Below the pieces are notes generated by a model. That model saw nothing but the letters and a program-made list of their open reading frames with translations, did no database searches and was not told the origin of the DNA. DNA of 64,000 bases from NCBI RefSeq assembly GCF_029893365.1, contig NZ_JARXUZ010000001.1, forward strand, positions 2,790,001-2,854,000, written 5' to 3'. Positions 45,922 to 56,083 of the stretch are shown piece after piece. This stretch comes from Cryobacterium sp. CG_9.6 (lineage in GTDB: Bacteria; Actinomycetota; Actinomycetes; Actinomycetales; Microbacteriaceae). Position numbers and translations under genes: made by a program. Positions within the stretch are counted from its first letter, which is position 1, and every line of letters starts with the position of its first letter.

Positions 45922-47070
45922 CGCAGGGGCGCCCGAAACGGCGCTCGGTTTCGCGGCCTCGGGAAGTCGGATGGTGAACGTGGAGCCCTGCCCCGGCTGG
46001 GACCAGAGGCGAATGTCGCCGCCGTGGTTTTGCACCACGTGCTTCACGATGGATAGGCCCAGACCGGTGCCACCGGTGTGCCGCGAGCGTGCTTGGTCAA
46101 CTCGGAAGAACCGTTCGAAGACCCGATCAATATCGTTCGGGGCGATGCCGATGCCCTGATCGGTCACGACGATCTCGATGACATGCTTGTGTTTGCGCAC
46201 GCCCACTCCCACCCGAGACCCCGGTTGCGAGTAGTTGACCGCATTGGAGACGAGGTTGTGCACCGCAACGATCAGCAGCTTCTCGTCTCCGTACACGTGT
46301 GCGCCGGACTTTTTGCCCACGGCAATAGTGATGTGCTCGGCCTCGGCCACCACCCGGCTCTGGTCTACGGCTGCGGCGACAATCTCGTCAACGTTGAGGT
46401 ACTCCGGCGTTGCCAGGGCGTCCTTCGCCTGAAGCCGGGAGAGCTCAATAATCTCCTGAGTGAGCCGGCCGAGCCGCGCCGATTCGGTCGTGAGCCGGTT
46501 CGCAAATCGGCGCACCTGAGCCGGTTCATCGGCTGCCTGATTGAGCGCCTCCGCGAGAAGGCCGACCGAGGCAATGGGGGTCTTGAGTTCGTGGCTGATG
46601 TTGGCCACAAAGTCCCGGCGTACTTCATCCAGCCGGAAGGACTCGGTGCGATCCTCGGCCAGGATCAAAACATAGCGGGTGCCGAGGCGGGCCAGGCGCA
46701 CGCGATACCGCAGGCTCCCATCGCTGAAAGGACCGCGCGAGAGCACCAGGTCCTTGGAGATGGGTTCACCAGTTCGGCGCACGAGCTGAGCCAACTCCAC
46801 GAGCTCCGCGTGCACGAGCTGCGACTTGAACACGAGGCCCATGGTGAGGGCCGCAGCAGATGTCTTGATCACGTTATTTGACGGGTCGAGCACAATGCCG
46901 GCTGATTCGAGTGCGTCGAGCATCTGGTCTATTCCGTCGGGAACCACGGCGTTCACCACATCGGCCGCGCGGCGACCGTGATGTTCGGCCACCTGCAGAA
47001 GGGCCATGAACCCGGCACCGACTCCGAGCCCGAGCGCCAGTGACACCAGCACCAGCCATGTCGATTGCAT
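45904..47070 (-). CDS. senX3: Phosphate sensor histidine kinase SenX3
   Basis: 388 residues. One or two hydrophobic segments at the N-terminus (3-26), a PAS-like domain (about 45-150), His in VANISHELKTPIAS (about residue 164), then the ATPase domain with HNLVSNAVNYS, TDQGIGIAP, FRVDQARSR and GGTGLGLSIV. Cognate of RegX3. The -10 TAATCT lies six bases upstream of the ATG, suggesting leaderless translation. Divergent from phoU, with a PHO-box-like array between them. Confidence 0.93.
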   Translation of the reverse strand: MQSTWLVLVSLALGLGVGAGFMALLQVAEHHGRRAADVVNAVVPDGIDQMLDALESAGIVLDPSNNVIKTSAAALTMGLVFKSQLVHAELVELAQLVRRTGEPISKDLVLSRGPFSDGSLRYRVRLARLGTRYVLILAEDRTESFRLDEVRRDFVANISHELKTPIASVGLLAEALNQAADEPAQVRRFANRLTTESARLGRLTQEIIELSRLQAKDALATPEYLNVDEIVAAAVDQSRVVAEAEHITIAVGKKSGAHVYGDEKLLIVAVHNLVSNAVNYSQPGSRVGVGVRKHKHVIEIVVTDQGIGIAPNDIDRVFERFFRVDQARSRHTGGTGLGLSIVKHVVQNHGGDIRLWSQPGQGSTFTIRLPEAAKPSAVSGAPAANTQR

Positions 47071-47076
47071 ATAGCC

Positions 47077-47082
47077 AGATTA
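47077..47082 (-). promoter_or_regulatory. -10 element TAATCT, leaderless start of senX3
   Basis: Minus-strand TAATCT, six bases, then ATG 47070. Confidence 0.5.
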
Positions 47083-47142
47083 CCGGGGTCTCCGGCGTCA
47101 TAAACGCAGCACTCCGTGCCTAGACCCTGTACTTTAGGAGAA

Positions 47143-47175
47143 GTTCAAGTGCCCGGCACCTGTTGTTCACTTGAG
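47143..47175 (+). promoter_or_regulatory. PHO-box-like array between senX3 and phoU
   Basis: Three consecutive 11-nt units start GTTCAAG (47143), CGGCACC (47154) and GTTCACT (47165). The 11-nt period and GTTCACC core are those of actinobacterial PHO boxes. It is 75-107 bases before the phoU start. Confidence 0.6.
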
Positions 47176-47249
47176 TGAGGCACACTACGTCGGGGTCCAG
47201 TACAGGTCTGATGCCCACGGCGCCCGGCGCCTGAGAAAGGACCAAATCT

Positions 47250-47909
47250 ATGCGTGAAGTATTTCAATCGGAACTTGCCGAGGTGCAGTCGCGCCTCGTG
47301 GAGATCGCTCGGCTTGTCGTCATCTCCATCGACAAAGCCACCCGCTCGTTCAACGAGTCCGACGTGAGCCTGGCCGAAGAGGCCATTACCGAGGACGAGA
47401 AGATCGATGAGCTCACTGCTGAGCTCGATGAGCTCGCCATCACCATTCTTGCCCGCCAGCAGCCGGTAGCCCGTGACCTGCGCATCGTGGTGAGCGCCCT
47501 GCGCATCAGCGCCTCTCTGGAGCGCATGGGCGACCTGTCCACCCACATCGCGCAGCTCGCCCGGTACCGCTTTCCAGACAAGGTCATTCCCAAGGGGCTG
47601 CGGAGCACGTTCGCGGCCATGGGCGCACACGACGTCATCATCTCCAAGATGCTGGCGGAACTCCTCACCACGGAGGACCTGAAGCTCGCCGAAGCGATCC
47701 GCAATGAAGACGACAAGGTTGACGCTCTGCACCTGAGCGTTTTCGAGGCCGTACTCAGCGACAGCTGGAAGGGTCTCGCCGCCGACACCGTCGACGCGAC
47801 TCTCGCCAGCCGGTATCACGAGCGTTTTGCAGACCACGCCGTGTCTATCGCCAAAAAGGTGCAGTACCTCGGCACCGGTGCCTGGCACGAGGACATCCAC
47901 GCGTCCTAA
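47250..47909 (+). CDS. phoU: Phosphate signalling protein PhoU
   Basis: 219 residues, two three-helix bundles. Metal-binding motifs of the family are recognisable: EDEKIDELTAELDEL in the first and NEDDKVDALHLSVFE in the second repeat. It links the Pst transporter to the SenX3 sensor and shuts the response when phosphate is sufficient. AAAGGA lies six bases before the ATG. Divergent from senX3, ends before a strong terminator. Confidence 0.95.
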   Translation: MREVFQSELAEVQSRLVEIARLVVISIDKATRSFNESDVSLAEEAITEDEKIDELTAELDELAITILARQQPVARDLRIVVSALRISASLERMGDLSTHIAQLARYRFPDKVIPKGLRSTFAAMGAHDVIISKMLAELLTTEDLKLAEAIRNEDDKVDALHLSVFEAVLSDSWKGLAADTVDATLASRYHERFADHAVSIAKKVQYLGTGAWHEDIHAS

Positions 47910-47917
47910 CAGCGATA

Positions 47918-47960
47918 CATAACGAAGGCCCCGTCACCTGGTGACGGGGCCTTCGTTATG
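47918..47960. terminator. Bidirectional terminator phoU / gpmA
   Basis: A perfect 21-bp inverted repeat (47918-47938 and 47940-47960) between convergent stops. Confidence 0.85.
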
Positions 47961-47975
47961 TCTGTGCAGCGGACC

Positions 47976-48725
47976 CTACTTCTTTCCTTGCGCGGCGACG
48001 GCGGCGGCACCGGCTGCGGCTGCGGCCGGGTCGAGGTACTCGCCCGGGCCGAGCGGCATCAGGTCTTCGCCGAGTCGGTACACCAGCGGAATGCCCGTCG
48101 GGATGTTGAGTTCGGCAATATCGGCGTCGCTGATTCCATCCAGGTGCTTCACGAGGGCGCGCAGGGAGTTTCCGTGCGCGGTCACGAGCACGGTCTGGCC
48201 GGTGCGCAGGTCGTTGGAGATGTCGGATTCCCAGTAGGGAAGCATCCGCTCAACAACGTCTTTCAGGCATTCGGTGCGCGGCAACTCGTCGGTGATGCCG
48301 GCATAGCGCGGGTCGCCAGCCTGAGACCACTCGTTATCGTCGGCGAGAACCGGCGGCGGGGTGTCGAAAGAGCGGCGCCAGAGCATGAACTGCTCCTGAC
48401 CATACTTGGTGAGCGTCTCGGCCTTGTCGAGGCCCTGCAGCGCACCATAGTGGCGCTCGTTCAGGCGCCACGACCGCTTCACCGGAATCCAGAGACGGTC
48501 GGCCTCTTCCAGAGCGAGGTTAGCGGTCTGAATCGCGCGGCTGAGCAGACTGGTGTGCTGCACATCGGGGAGCAGGTTGGCCTGGGCCAGCAGCTGACCG
48601 GCGCGCTTGGCTTCCGTGACACCCTGCTCGCTGAGTCGAACGTCGACCCAACCGGTGAACAGGTTCTGCTGATTCCAGGTGCTTTGACCGTGACGGAGAA
48701 GGACGAGGGTATAGGGGGCGCTCAT
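47976..48725 (-). CDS. gpmA: 2,3-bisphosphoglycerate-dependent phosphoglycerate mutase
   Basis: 249 residues. Catalytic His in [10 protein letters not shown], Glu in [11 protein letters not shown] and His in [11 protein letters not shown]; interconverts 3- and 2-phosphoglycerate. An Ala-rich tail ends it. The -10 TAGAGT is six bases before the ATG (leaderless). Convergent with phoU. Confidence 0.96.
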   Translation of the reverse strand: MSAPYTLVLLRHGQSTWNQQNLFTGWVDVRLSEQGVTEAKRAGQLLAQANLLPDVQHTSLLSRAIQTANLALEEADRLWIPVKRSWRLNERHYGALQGLDKAETLTKYGQEQFMLWRRSFDTPPPVLADDNEWSQAGDPRYAGITDELPRTECLKDVVERMLPYWESDISNDLRTGQTVLVTAHGNSLRALVKHLDGISDADIAELNIPTGIPLVYRLGEDLMPLGPGEYLDPAAAAAGAAAVAAQGKK

Positions 48726-48731
48726 GCCCCC

Positions 48732-48737
48732 ACTCTA
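48732..48737 (-). promoter_or_regulatory. -10 element TAGAGT, leaderless start of gpmA
   Basis: Minus-strand TAGAGT, six bases, then ATG 48725. Confidence 0.5.
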
Positions 48738-48760
48738 CCGAGTAGGGGCAGCAACCCGAA

Positions 48761-50011
48761 TCAGGGCCGGGGTGTGCGCACGCCGAGGCGAGGCAACCGC
48801 GGAATCTCCGCGACGGATCCCGCCGATTGCGGCACAATAATCTCCTGCGCCGCCGAAATAGACACATCCTGCGACGATACATACAGAGTGGATGCTGCCG
48901 GTATCGTTCGCTTCACCACGGCGAGCGCGATCGGGCCGAGTTCATAGTGGATGGCGCTCGAGGTAATGGTGCCCACGGTGACGCGCTCGGTGTCGCCGGC
49001 CGGCTCGGCAGAAGGCGCGGGGACGCCGGCGTCGTCGGAGACCGACGGCGTACTCGTGAGCGCGGTCGGTCGACGGCGGTCGGCCTGCACCGGATCACCG
49101 TGCACGGGCAGCACGCCCTCCGACCCGTCCAGGTGCAGCATCACCAGGCGGCGTGGCGGATGACCGAGGTTGTGCACCTTGGCAACGGTTTCCTGCCCGC
49201 GGTAGCACCCCTTGTTGAGGTGAACGGCCGTGCGCAGCCAATCCAGCTCGTGCGGGAGGGTCTTATCGTCAACCTCCATGGCGCGACGCGGGCGCCAGGC
49301 GGCGATGCGCAGGGCTTCGAGCGCAATCAAACCGGCGGGTACGGTTCCGGTGGCGGGCTGCGCCGCCAGGCTTACGGCGAGCGCGGGCAGAGACGACCGC
49401 GGCACCAGGGCCTCCGCCCAGTGCCACGATGCTCCGGGGTGCTCAGGGGTTTCGGCGTATTGGTACCCGCCCCGGGCCACGCTCACCCAGGGGTCGGTCC
49501 AGAGCAGTGGGGACCCGTTTGGAGCGGTGACCGGCGCTCCCAAGGCGCCTAGCACCTCAGCCGGGTCGGTTGCCATGGTACCGATCGCGGCGTAGCTGAG
49601 GGTGAAGTCCACAATCTGCACGCGCAGGGTGAACTTCATCTTGTCGAGGAAGGCCTGGAGCCCCGGGAGTTCGTCGGCTTCGACCAGAAGCCACGCCTGC
49701 ACGCCGTCATCCAGAACCCGAATGGCGTACTCGAGCCGACCGCTCGGATCGAGCAGCAGTGTCTCGGTGGACTCCCCCGGGGCGAGGCTGCGCAGTTCCT
49801 GACTCGCGATGGAGTTCAGCCAGGTGAGGCGGTCCGGTCCCGACACCGCCAAGACACCGTGATGGGACAAATCGACGAGTGCTCGCCCGGCCAGAAGCGA
49901 GCGCTGTTCAATCATGGGGTTGCCATAGTGGGCTGCAACGCCGGCGTCGATACCTTCGGCCTGAACGGCTCCGTCAAGGCTGAGCAGGGGGGAAAGCACT
50001 GGGCTGGTCAT
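48761..50011 (-). CDS. ygfZ: YgfZ/GcvT-family folate-binding protein
   Basis: 416 residues. The signature KGCYRGQE (about residue 270) with its conserved Cys identifies YgfZ, a tetrahydrofolate-dependent helper in Fe-S cluster assembly. The N-terminal VLAVSGPDRLTWLNSI is the GcvT fold. An insert rich in Ala/Pro/Ser near 315-340 is unusual. ATG 50011 chosen; an upstream in-frame ATG lacks support. Downstream of the nitrobindin-like gene. Confidence 0.88.
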   Translation of the reverse strand: MTSPVLSPLLSLDGAVQAEGIDAGVAAHYGNPMIEQRSLLAGRALVDLSHHGVLAVSGPDRLTWLNSIASQELRSLAPGESTETLLLDPSGRLEYAIRVLDDGVQAWLLVEADELPGLQAFLDKMKFTLRVQIVDFTLSYAAIGTMATDPAEVLGALGAPVTAPNGSPLLWTDPWVSVARGGYQYAETPEHPGASWHWAEALVPRSSLPALAVSLAAQPATGTVPAGLIALEALRIAAWRPRRAMEVDDKTLPHELDWLRTAVHLNKGCYRGQETVAKVHNLGHPPRRLVMLHLDGSEGVLPVHGDPVQADRRRPTALTSTPSVSDDAGVPAPSAEPAGDTERVTVGTITSSAIHYELGPIALAVVKRTIPAASTLYVSSQDVSISAAQEIIVPQSAGSVAEIPRLPRLGVRTPRP

Positions 50012-50095
50012 GAGACTCAATTCTGCCCGGGTCCCGTCGACCCGGTGCATGCAGCTGATGAATTCGAGTGCACCGACGGGTGCACGAGTGCGTGG

Positions 50096-50710
50096 TTATT
50101 CAGCCCGGCCGAGGCGTCCGGAGGCATGGGTGCGCAGTTTCTGCCCAAGAGCAGCGATATCCCAAGCCCAGAGCAGGTGATTGTCAACAAGGCCGTACAT
50201 GCGCGTGGCAGCCGAATAGGCCTTGGCACCCGCGGTGCGTACAACGGCATCCGTTGCCAGGTCGATACGTGGACCCTTTACCTGGCCGAGATACAGCTCT
50301 GCCACACCACCCGGGTGCACGAGAACAACCTCAATATCGAAGCCACCGGCGGCGTTCCGCAGAGATTCGACGGCATTCGTCGTGGAGTATGGCCGATCAT
50401 CGAGGCCCGGCAGAAGCCCGGGGCCGGGATCGGCCGCGAGCTGAGGGCGGCTGAGTCGCCAGTAGCCGGTTTCGGTGGCGAGCGGCGTCTTCTCCGTGCT
50501 CTCGGCGCCGGGTTCCGGTTCGAGCCAGGTATACGAGTTGTAGTTCAGGTACGGAAGCCCGTCGTGGCTGAAACTGATGCGATGGCCGAAGGTACGGCTC
50601 ACGGACTGATCACCGATCTGGTATTCCAGCACGCCGGAACCTTCCCAGACGCCCAAGAGCCACGACAGGGGAACGAGTTCGGAGGGCAAGCCAACCGGAA
50701 GCTCACGCAC
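50096..50710 (-). CDS. Nitrobindin-like heme-binding protein (DUF1794/FABP family)
   Basis: 204 residues. Beta-barrel with the family GVWEGSG motif (about 20-26), HRISFSHDGLPYLNY and a C-terminal HASGRL whose His is the expected heme ligand. Family members bind ferric heme and can react with NO or peroxynitrite. GTG start five bases after the stop of a 37-codon gene, ygfZ follows. Confidence 0.85.
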   Translation of the reverse strand: MRELPVGLPSELVPLSWLLGVWEGSGVLEYQIGDQSVSRTFGHRISFSHDGLPYLNYNSYTWLEPEPGAESTEKTPLATETGYWRLSRPQLAADPGPGLLPGLDDRPYSTTNAVESLRNAAGGFDIEVVLVHPGGVAELYLGQVKGPRIDLATDAVVRTAGAKAYSAATRMYGLVDNHLLWAWDIAALGQKLRTHASGRLGRAE

Positions 50711-50715
50711 GAAGG

Positions 50716-50829
50716 CTACCGCTGCCCCCGGAAGAGTTTGAAGACAACCAGGCCAGAGACCCAGAAGATAGCCAAGCTGGCCAGGCCGAGAAGACCCAGA
50801 AAGAAGATTTCAATTGCGAGCAGCGACAT
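50716..50829 (-). CDS. 37-residue single-span membrane protein
   Basis: Starts MSLLAIEIFF and ends LFRGQR, with a hydrophobic helix over residues 3-31 and a basic end, too short for usual length cut-offs. Its stop lies five bases before the nitrobindin-like gene and both are on the same strand, so coupling is likely. A 76-residue frame overlapping it in another phase has no such character. Function unknown. Confidence 0.6.
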   Translation of the reverse strand: MSLLAIEIFFLGLLGLASLAIFWVSGLVVFKLFRGQR

Positions 50830-50892
50830 GCCCACAGTCTAGCGGTCGATCTCACCGCCCACCGTGCGAGCGGGTACCCCCAGGACAGCGGT

Positions 50893-51156
50893 CTACGAGA
50901 GGTGAAGGAGCGCAAACACCAGGGTCGCAACACTCAGCACGATGACGGCGCCCACGATGCTCGCGGTGACGCGAACCACGTAGCCCTCTTTCTGACCGGT
51001 AGCCAGTTGCAGGAAGAGTGTGATGAGGGTGCAACCCACCATGGTGAGCCCCACCCAGGCGAGCGTTTCGCCCGCTGGTGCCGTCAACCCGGTGAGGGTA
51101 GCGCCGATAACGGCCAGTACCCAGACTGCCGCAATAGATCTCCAGTGCCCACTCAC
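50893..51156 (-). CDS. Small three-span membrane protein
   Basis: 87 residues with hydrophobic segments about 8-24, 28-50 and 61-84. I do not recognise a family with confidence. The start is set at GTG 51156; an in-frame longer version would add 13 mostly polar residues. Divergent from glnR. Confidence 0.65.
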   Translation of the reverse strand: MSGHWRSIAAVWVLAVIGATLTGLTAPAGETLAWVGLTMVGCTLITLFLQLATGQKEGYVVRVTASIVGAVIVLSVATLVFALLHLS

Positions 51157-51230
51157 CGTTCTATTGTGCCCTGCCGCCGAGCAATTGCGGCGCACTGTAG
51201 GATAACGCTCAAGATACCTGGAGGCCCCGA

Positions 51231-51920
51231 TTGCAGTTGTTGATCCTGACCTCGGCGGTCAACACGGATGTTCTCCCTGCCCTGGCGCTACTTTCCCACA
51301 GCACGCGTGTCATTCCTGCGTCCGCTGACCAACTCATCAGCGCCCCGGATTCGGACGTTCTTGTTGTCGACGCCCGCACCAACCTGGCTGGTGCCAAGTC
51401 GCTCTGCCAGATTCTGCGCACCATGGGACTGACCGTTCCGCTGCTTCTTGTCATCACGGAAGGGGGACTCGCCGCGGTGAGTCCCGACTGGGGTGTCGAT
51501 GACGTGGTGCTCGAGACAGCCGGTCCGGCCGAAGTTGACGCGCGCATTCGACTGAATGCCGGGCGCGTGTCTCGCAACGAACCCTCCCCCACAATCCGCG
51601 CGGCCGGGGTCGTCATTGATGAGGCGAGTTATTCGGCCAAGGTACACGGCAAACCGCTCGACCTTACCTATAAGGAGTTCGAGCTGCTGCGCTTTCTCGC
51701 AGCTCACCCGTCGCGTGTTTTCACCCGCGAACAGCTGCTCAGTGAGGTGTGGGGCTACGACTACTTCGGTGGCACGCGCACCGTAGACGTGCACGTGCGC
51801 CGGCTGCGTGCGAAGCTCGGCGATCAGGAATCCCTCATTGGCACCGTGCGCAACGTGGGGTATCGCTTTAATGTGCACGAGACCGATGACGAACGTGTGC
51901 CCAACTCGGTGCGAGCATAG
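51231..51920 (+). CDS. glnR: GlnR-type orphan response regulator (nitrogen control)
   Basis: 229 residues. Degenerate receiver (only Asp in [10 protein letters not shown] remains; no acidic pair) and OmpR-type winged helix ([24 protein letters not shown] in pieces) ending [10 protein letters not shown]. The atypical receiver and the position directly upstream of mshD match mycobacterial GlnR, the nitrogen regulator, which has no partner kinase. TTG start with GGAGG six bases upstream. Confidence 0.8.
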   Translation: MQLLILTSAVNTDVLPALALLSHSTRVIPASADQLISAPDSDVLVVDARTNLAGAKSLCQILRTMGLTVPLLLVITEGGLAAVSPDWGVDDVVLETAGPAEVDARIRLNAGRVSRNEPSPTIRAAGVVIDEASYSAKVHGKPLDLTYKEFELLRFLAAHPSRVFTREQLLSEVWGYDYFGGTRTVDVHVRRLRAKLGDQESLIGTVRNVGYRFNVHETDDERVPNSVRA

Positions 51921-51924
51921 GTGA

Positions 51925-52782
51925 ATGCACCTTCAAAAATTTGATCCAGCGGATGCCGCGGCTCTCGCGGCGTTCCAGGCGATTGCGGCCGCCGCTCATG
52001 TCTTCGACGGTTATGAACCGTTCAATGAACAGACCCTGTTCGACCTGCGGGCGAAGAAGCGCACCGGGTATCTCCTGCTGAACGCCGACACTCCGGTTGG
52101 CGCGGCAGTGGGCGGCGGCGGCGAGATCGACCTCGTGGTGGCGCCGGACGCCCGGCAAAACGGTTACGGACGAGCCGCCCTCGACACGCTGCTGGGGGAT
52201 CTTGAGGGCGATCTGACCGCGTGGTCGCACGGAGACCACCCGGGAGCACGCGCGCTTGCCGCACACAGCGGGTTCGAGGCTGTTCGTACGCTCCTCGAAC
52301 TTCGCATGCCCCTGGGGCCGCAGTCGGCGCATCCGCTGCCTGACGGCTTTGTGATCGACGCGTTTCAGCCCCAGCGTGACGCGGCCGAGTGGGTAAGACT
52401 GAACGCCCTTGTGTTTGCCGGGCACCCGGAACAGGGCGGGGTCACCGAGGCCGACCTGCGCGACCGGCAGGCGGAGGACTGGTTTGTGGCCGACGACTTT
52501 CTGATCGCCCGCGACCTGCATTCTCAGATGGTGGGGTATAACTGGCTCAAGGTGGAGGGCGATGTGGGCGAGATCTATGTTCTGGGCGTTCACCCCGCCA
52601 CAGCGGGTGCGGGCCTAGGCCGAACACTGATGCAGGCCGGTCTCGCACGCCTCGCTCACCGAGGCTGCATCACCGCGTCGCTCTACGTTGAAGCCGATAG
52701 CGCGGGGCCCGTTCACCTGTATCGATCGCTGGGCTTCAGCGATCACACCGTGGACGTGCAATACCGCCGCCTGCCTGTTTAA
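51925..52782 (+). CDS. mshD: Mycothiol synthase
   Basis: 285 residues, two GNAT domains (about 1-130 and 135-285). The second has the acetyl-CoA loop [15 protein letters not shown] and [19 protein letters not shown]. Acetylates Cys-GlcN-Ins to complete mycothiol, the actinobacterial thiol. Four bases after glnR. Confidence 0.92.
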   Translation: MHLQKFDPADAAALAAFQAIAAAAHVFDGYEPFNEQTLFDLRAKKRTGYLLLNADTPVGAAVGGGGEIDLVVAPDARQNGYGRAALDTLLGDLEGDLTAWSHGDHPGARALAAHSGFEAVRTLLELRMPLGPQSAHPLPDGFVIDAFQPQRDAAEWVRLNALVFAGHPEQGGVTEADLRDRQAEDWFVADDFLIARDLHSQMVGYNWLKVEGDVGEIYVLGVHPATAGAGLGRTLMQAGLARLAHRGCITASLYVEADSAGPVHLYRSLGFSDHTVDVQYRRLPV

Positions 52783-52838
52783 GAAGATGTTCACTCAGAT
52801 CGTCGACCGGTCGGGGTGGAAGCTGGAAGGATAGTCAA

Positions 52839-55013
52839 ATGGACGGCGAAATAACTCAGGCGGATTCCGGTCTCGGCAATGATTTTGACGACGACTTCGA
52901 CCCGCTCTTTGGCAAGACAGATCCGGCGCTCCCCAGCGACCGCTACCTTGATCGGGAGCTCAGTTGGCTGGCCTTCAACCAGCGGGTGCTCGAGCTGGCG
53001 GAGGATCCGTCCCTTCCGGTTCTGGAACGGGCCAACTTTCTCGCCATTTTTGCCAGCAACCTCGACGAGTTTTTCATGGTGCGCGTCGCCGGCCTCAAAC
53101 GTCGCATTCTCACCGGCCTCGCCGTGCCCACCAATGTGGGTCGCGCGGCCACCGACGTGCTGAGTGACATTTCCACCCAGGCGCATGCTCTACAGGCTCG
53201 GCACGCCCTCGCTTTTCAGGAGCTGGTGCGTCCTGCTCTCGCCGAGTCCGGCATCGACGTGGTGGACTGGCAGAGTCTCGGCGACGACGATCGACGCTCC
53301 CTGCGCACGTATTTCTCCAACCAGATCTTCCCGGTCTTGATGCCCCTGGCGGTCGACCCGGCGCATCCGTTCCCCTACATCTCCGGGCTCTCTCTCAATC
53401 TCGCCGTGCGGGTGCGCAACTCGAAGACCGGCAAGCAGGAATTTGCCCGGCTGAAAGTACCGCCCATGCTGCCGCGTTTTGTGCGCGTCGACCGCAGCGA
53501 GTCCGTGAATAGTCTGCGTTTCATCGCCCTGGAAGATCTGATCGCCAACCAGCTCGGCGATCTGTTCCCCGGCATGGAAATTCTCGAGCACCACGTCTTT
53601 CGGGTCACCCGCAATGAGGACGTGGAGATCGACGAGGACGAAACCGAGAACCTCATCAAGGCGCTCGAGAAGGAACTGCTGCGACGCCGCTTTGGCCCGC
53701 CCATTCGTCTTGAGGTCACCGAAGACATGGACGACGTCACCCTCGGGTTGCTCGTGCGTGAACTCGATGTCACCGAGCAGGAGGTGTACCACCTCCCGGC
53801 ACCGCTCGACCTGGGCGGCCTCTTTGACCTGCGCATCGACCGTCCGGACCTGCACTTCGCCAAGCATGTGCCCACGACAGCGGCCGCACTGCTGCCCGCC
53901 GAGTCCAGCGCCGATCCCGACATCTTCAGCGCGATCGCTCATGCCGATGTGCTGCTGCACCACCCGTACGAGTCTTTCGCCACGAGCGTGCAGGCGTTCC
54001 TGGAGCAGGCCGCGGCCGACCCGAACGTACTGGCCATCAAACAGACCCTGTATCGCACCTCGGGCGACAGCCCCATCGTGGAGGCCCTCATTGCCGCTGC
54101 GGATGCGGGCAAGCAGGTCCTCGCTCTAGTCGAGATCAAGGCCCGCTTTGACGAACAGGCCAACATCACCTGGGCGCGCAAGCTCGAAAAGGCCGGCGTG
54201 CACGTGGTGTACGGTCTCGTGGGACTCAAGACGCACTGCAAGCTTGCCCTCGTAGTGCGCTACGAAAAGGGTGTTCTGCGTCACTACAGCCACATTGGTA
54301 CCGGTAATTACAACCCGAAGACCAGCCGCATCTACGAAGACCTCGGTCTGCTCACGGCCGACCCTCAGGTGGGCAAAGACCTCACCCGGCTCTTCAACGA
54401 GCTGTCAGGCTATGCCATCGAGAAGAAGTTTAAGCGGCTCCTCGTGGCTCCGCTGCACCTGCGCCGCGGGCTGCTCAAGCACATCGCCACCGAGACCGCG
54501 AACGCTCTGGCCGGCGCAACCAGCGGCATCCGCATCAAGGTGAACTCCATGGTTGACGAGGACATCATCGATGCTCTTTACCGTGCGAGCCAGGCCGGTG
54601 TGCATGTGGACGTGTGGGTGCGCGGTATTTGCAGCCTGAAGCCCAACGTTCCCGGCATGAGCGAGAACATTCGCGTGCGCTCCATTCTGGGTCGCTACCT
54701 TGAACACTCGCGCATTTTCTCCTTCCACAACCTCGGCGACACGCAGGTATATATCGGCAGCGCCGACATGATGCATCGCAACCTCGACCGACGGGTGGAA
54801 GCGCTGGTGCGTCTCGTGGACCCGGAACACCTTCAGGAGATCGAGGGGCTGTTCGAACGGGCACTGAACGAACGAACCTCATCGTGGTGGCTGGATGAAA
54901 CAGGTCACTGGACAAGGCACGACCGGGACGCTGCCGGCGCCCCCCTCGACGACATGCAAAACCGCCTCATGCAGCAGATCAGCCAGCGCAAGCGTCCGGG
55001 CACGCGTCGATGA
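52839..55013 (+). CDS. ppk: Polyphosphate kinase 1
   Basis: 724 residues. N-terminal [14 protein letters not shown], head domain, and two PLD-like catalytic domains with the phospho-accepting His in KTHCKLAL and the second conserved His in [13 protein letters not shown]. Builds polyphosphate from ATP. GAAGGA lies about eight bases before the ATG; one GTTCACT half-site at 52789 hints at phosphate control. Its stop overlaps the next start (ATGA). Confidence 0.96.
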   Translation: MDGEITQADSGLGNDFDDDFDPLFGKTDPALPSDRYLDRELSWLAFNQRVLELAEDPSLPVLERANFLAIFASNLDEFFMVRVAGLKRRILTGLAVPTNVGRAATDVLSDISTQAHALQARHALAFQELVRPALAESGIDVVDWQSLGDDDRRSLRTYFSNQIFPVLMPLAVDPAHPFPYISGLSLNLAVRVRNSKTGKQEFARLKVPPMLPRFVRVDRSESVNSLRFIALEDLIANQLGDLFPGMEILEHHVFRVTRNEDVEIDEDETENLIKALEKELLRRRFGPPIRLEVTEDMDDVTLGLLVRELDVTEQEVYHLPAPLDLGGLFDLRIDRPDLHFAKHVPTTAAALLPAESSADPDIFSAIAHADVLLHHPYESFATSVQAFLEQAAADPNVLAIKQTLYRTSGDSPIVEALIAAADAGKQVLALVEIKARFDEQANITWARKLEKAGVHVVYGLVGLKTHCKLALVVRYEKGVLRHYSHIGTGNYNPKTSRIYEDLGLLTADPQVGKDLTRLFNELSGYAIEKKFKRLLVAPLHLRRGLLKHIATETANALAGATSGIRIKVNSMVDEDIIDALYRASQAGVHVDVWVRGICSLKPNVPGMSENIRVRSILGRYLEHSRIFSFHNLGDTQVYIGSADMMHRNLDRRVEALVRLVDPEHLQEIEGLFERALNERTSSWWLDETGHWTRHDRDAAGAPLDDMQNRLMQQISQRKRPGTRR

Positions 55014-55945
55014 GCGGAACGGCAATCTATGCTGCCGGCGCCGTGTGCTGGCGTCTCATCGACGGACGCATGCACGTGCTGCTCATTCATCGCACGGTGC
55101 ACGGGGATGTCACCATCCCCAAGGGCAAGGTTGATCCCGGCGAGTCACTGCCACGCACGGCGGTGCGTGAGGTGCAGGAGGAGACGGGGCTCGACGTGGC
55201 GCTCGGAGTTCCGCTCGGCATCTCCAACTACGACATGCCTGACGGCCGCACCAAGATTGTGCACTATTGGGCCGCCGAGATCACCCCCGAAGCAATTCAG
55301 CGATCCACCTTTGTTCCTAACGGCGAGGTGGCCGCCATTGAGTGGGTCACCATCAAGAAGGCCCGCACCTATCTGAGCTACCCGGCCGACGTGGATATTC
55401 TCGAGACATTTTCCGCGCTCGTGGACGCCGGCATCACCCGTACCTTCGCACTCATCGCTCTTCGGCACGGCAAAGCGGTCCCCCGCACCGGCCTGGGTCC
55501 CGACAGCAAGCGTCCGCTTACGGAACGTGGAGTGCGCCAGGCCGCCAGCGTCGTCGACATCATCACGGCCTGGAACCCGCTCCGCATCATCTCCAGCACG
55601 GCTACACGCTGTGTCACCACGGTCGCGCCGCTGGCCGCGGCCACCGGCATCACCATCAAACAGACCGATCTCATTAGCCAGGACGCCCTCGAATGCGGTG
55701 AAGCGGATGTGCGTGCCGTGATCGGTAAGCGGGTGCGCTCCCGCAAGACCGCCGTCCTCTGCAGTCACGGCCCCGTGCTACCCGAAATTCTGCGCGAAAT
55801 TGGGCTCGCCACCGGCAGCACAATGAACGCGGAACTGGCGGATGCGGCGGCCCTGGAGACGGGGGCGTTCTCGATCGTGCATCTCTCCAGCGAGAATCCG
55901 AGCGCCGGCATCATTGCCATCGAGCACCACATACCCCACTTGTAG
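55010..55945 (+). CDS. NUDIX hydrolase fused to histidine phosphatase (MutT1 type)
   Basis: 311 residues. NUDIX domain 1-140 with the Nudix box [19 protein letters not shown]; histidine-phosphatase domain from about 148 with ALRHGKAV and CSHGPVLPE. In mycobacterial MutT1 the same fusion cleans oxidised nucleotides and breaks down diadenosine polyphosphates. Overlaps the ppk stop by four bases, so both are made together. Confidence 0.9.
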   Translation: MSGTAIYAAGAVCWRLIDGRMHVLLIHRTVHGDVTIPKGKVDPGESLPRTAVREVQEETGLDVALGVPLGISNYDMPDGRTKIVHYWAAEITPEAIQRSTFVPNGEVAAIEWVTIKKARTYLSYPADVDILETFSALVDAGITRTFALIALRHGKAVPRTGLGPDSKRPLTERGVRQAASVVDIITAWNPLRIISSTATRCVTTVAPLAAATGITIKQTDLISQDALECGEADVRAVIGKRVRSRKTAVLCSHGPVLPEILREIGLATGSTMNAELADAAALETGAFSIVHLSSENPSAGIIAIEHHIPHL

Positions 55946-55954
55946 GTGTCACCC

Positions 55955-55976
55955 GTTCACCTGCCGTTCATCTTCG
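55955..55976 (+). promoter_or_regulatory. PHO box upstream of pstS
   Basis: Two 11-nt direct repeats, GTTCACC-TGCC and GTTCATC-TTCG, match the actinobacterial PHO-box unit. Located 108-129 bases before the pstS start. Confidence 0.75.
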
Positions 55977-56083
55977 CGAGGGTGTCCCGTTAATCTACGT
56001 GCCTATATTCGGCTGTGGGTCGTCACCGACCCGCACCCAGCACTGTTCTGTTTTGCACCCGAACTGCCCTGAAAGGGAACATC

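Noticed and set aside
50703..50933. 76-codon minus-strand frame
   Set aside because: Overlaps the 37-codon membrane gene in another phase; Ser/Trp/Arg-rich with no domain and no ribosome site.
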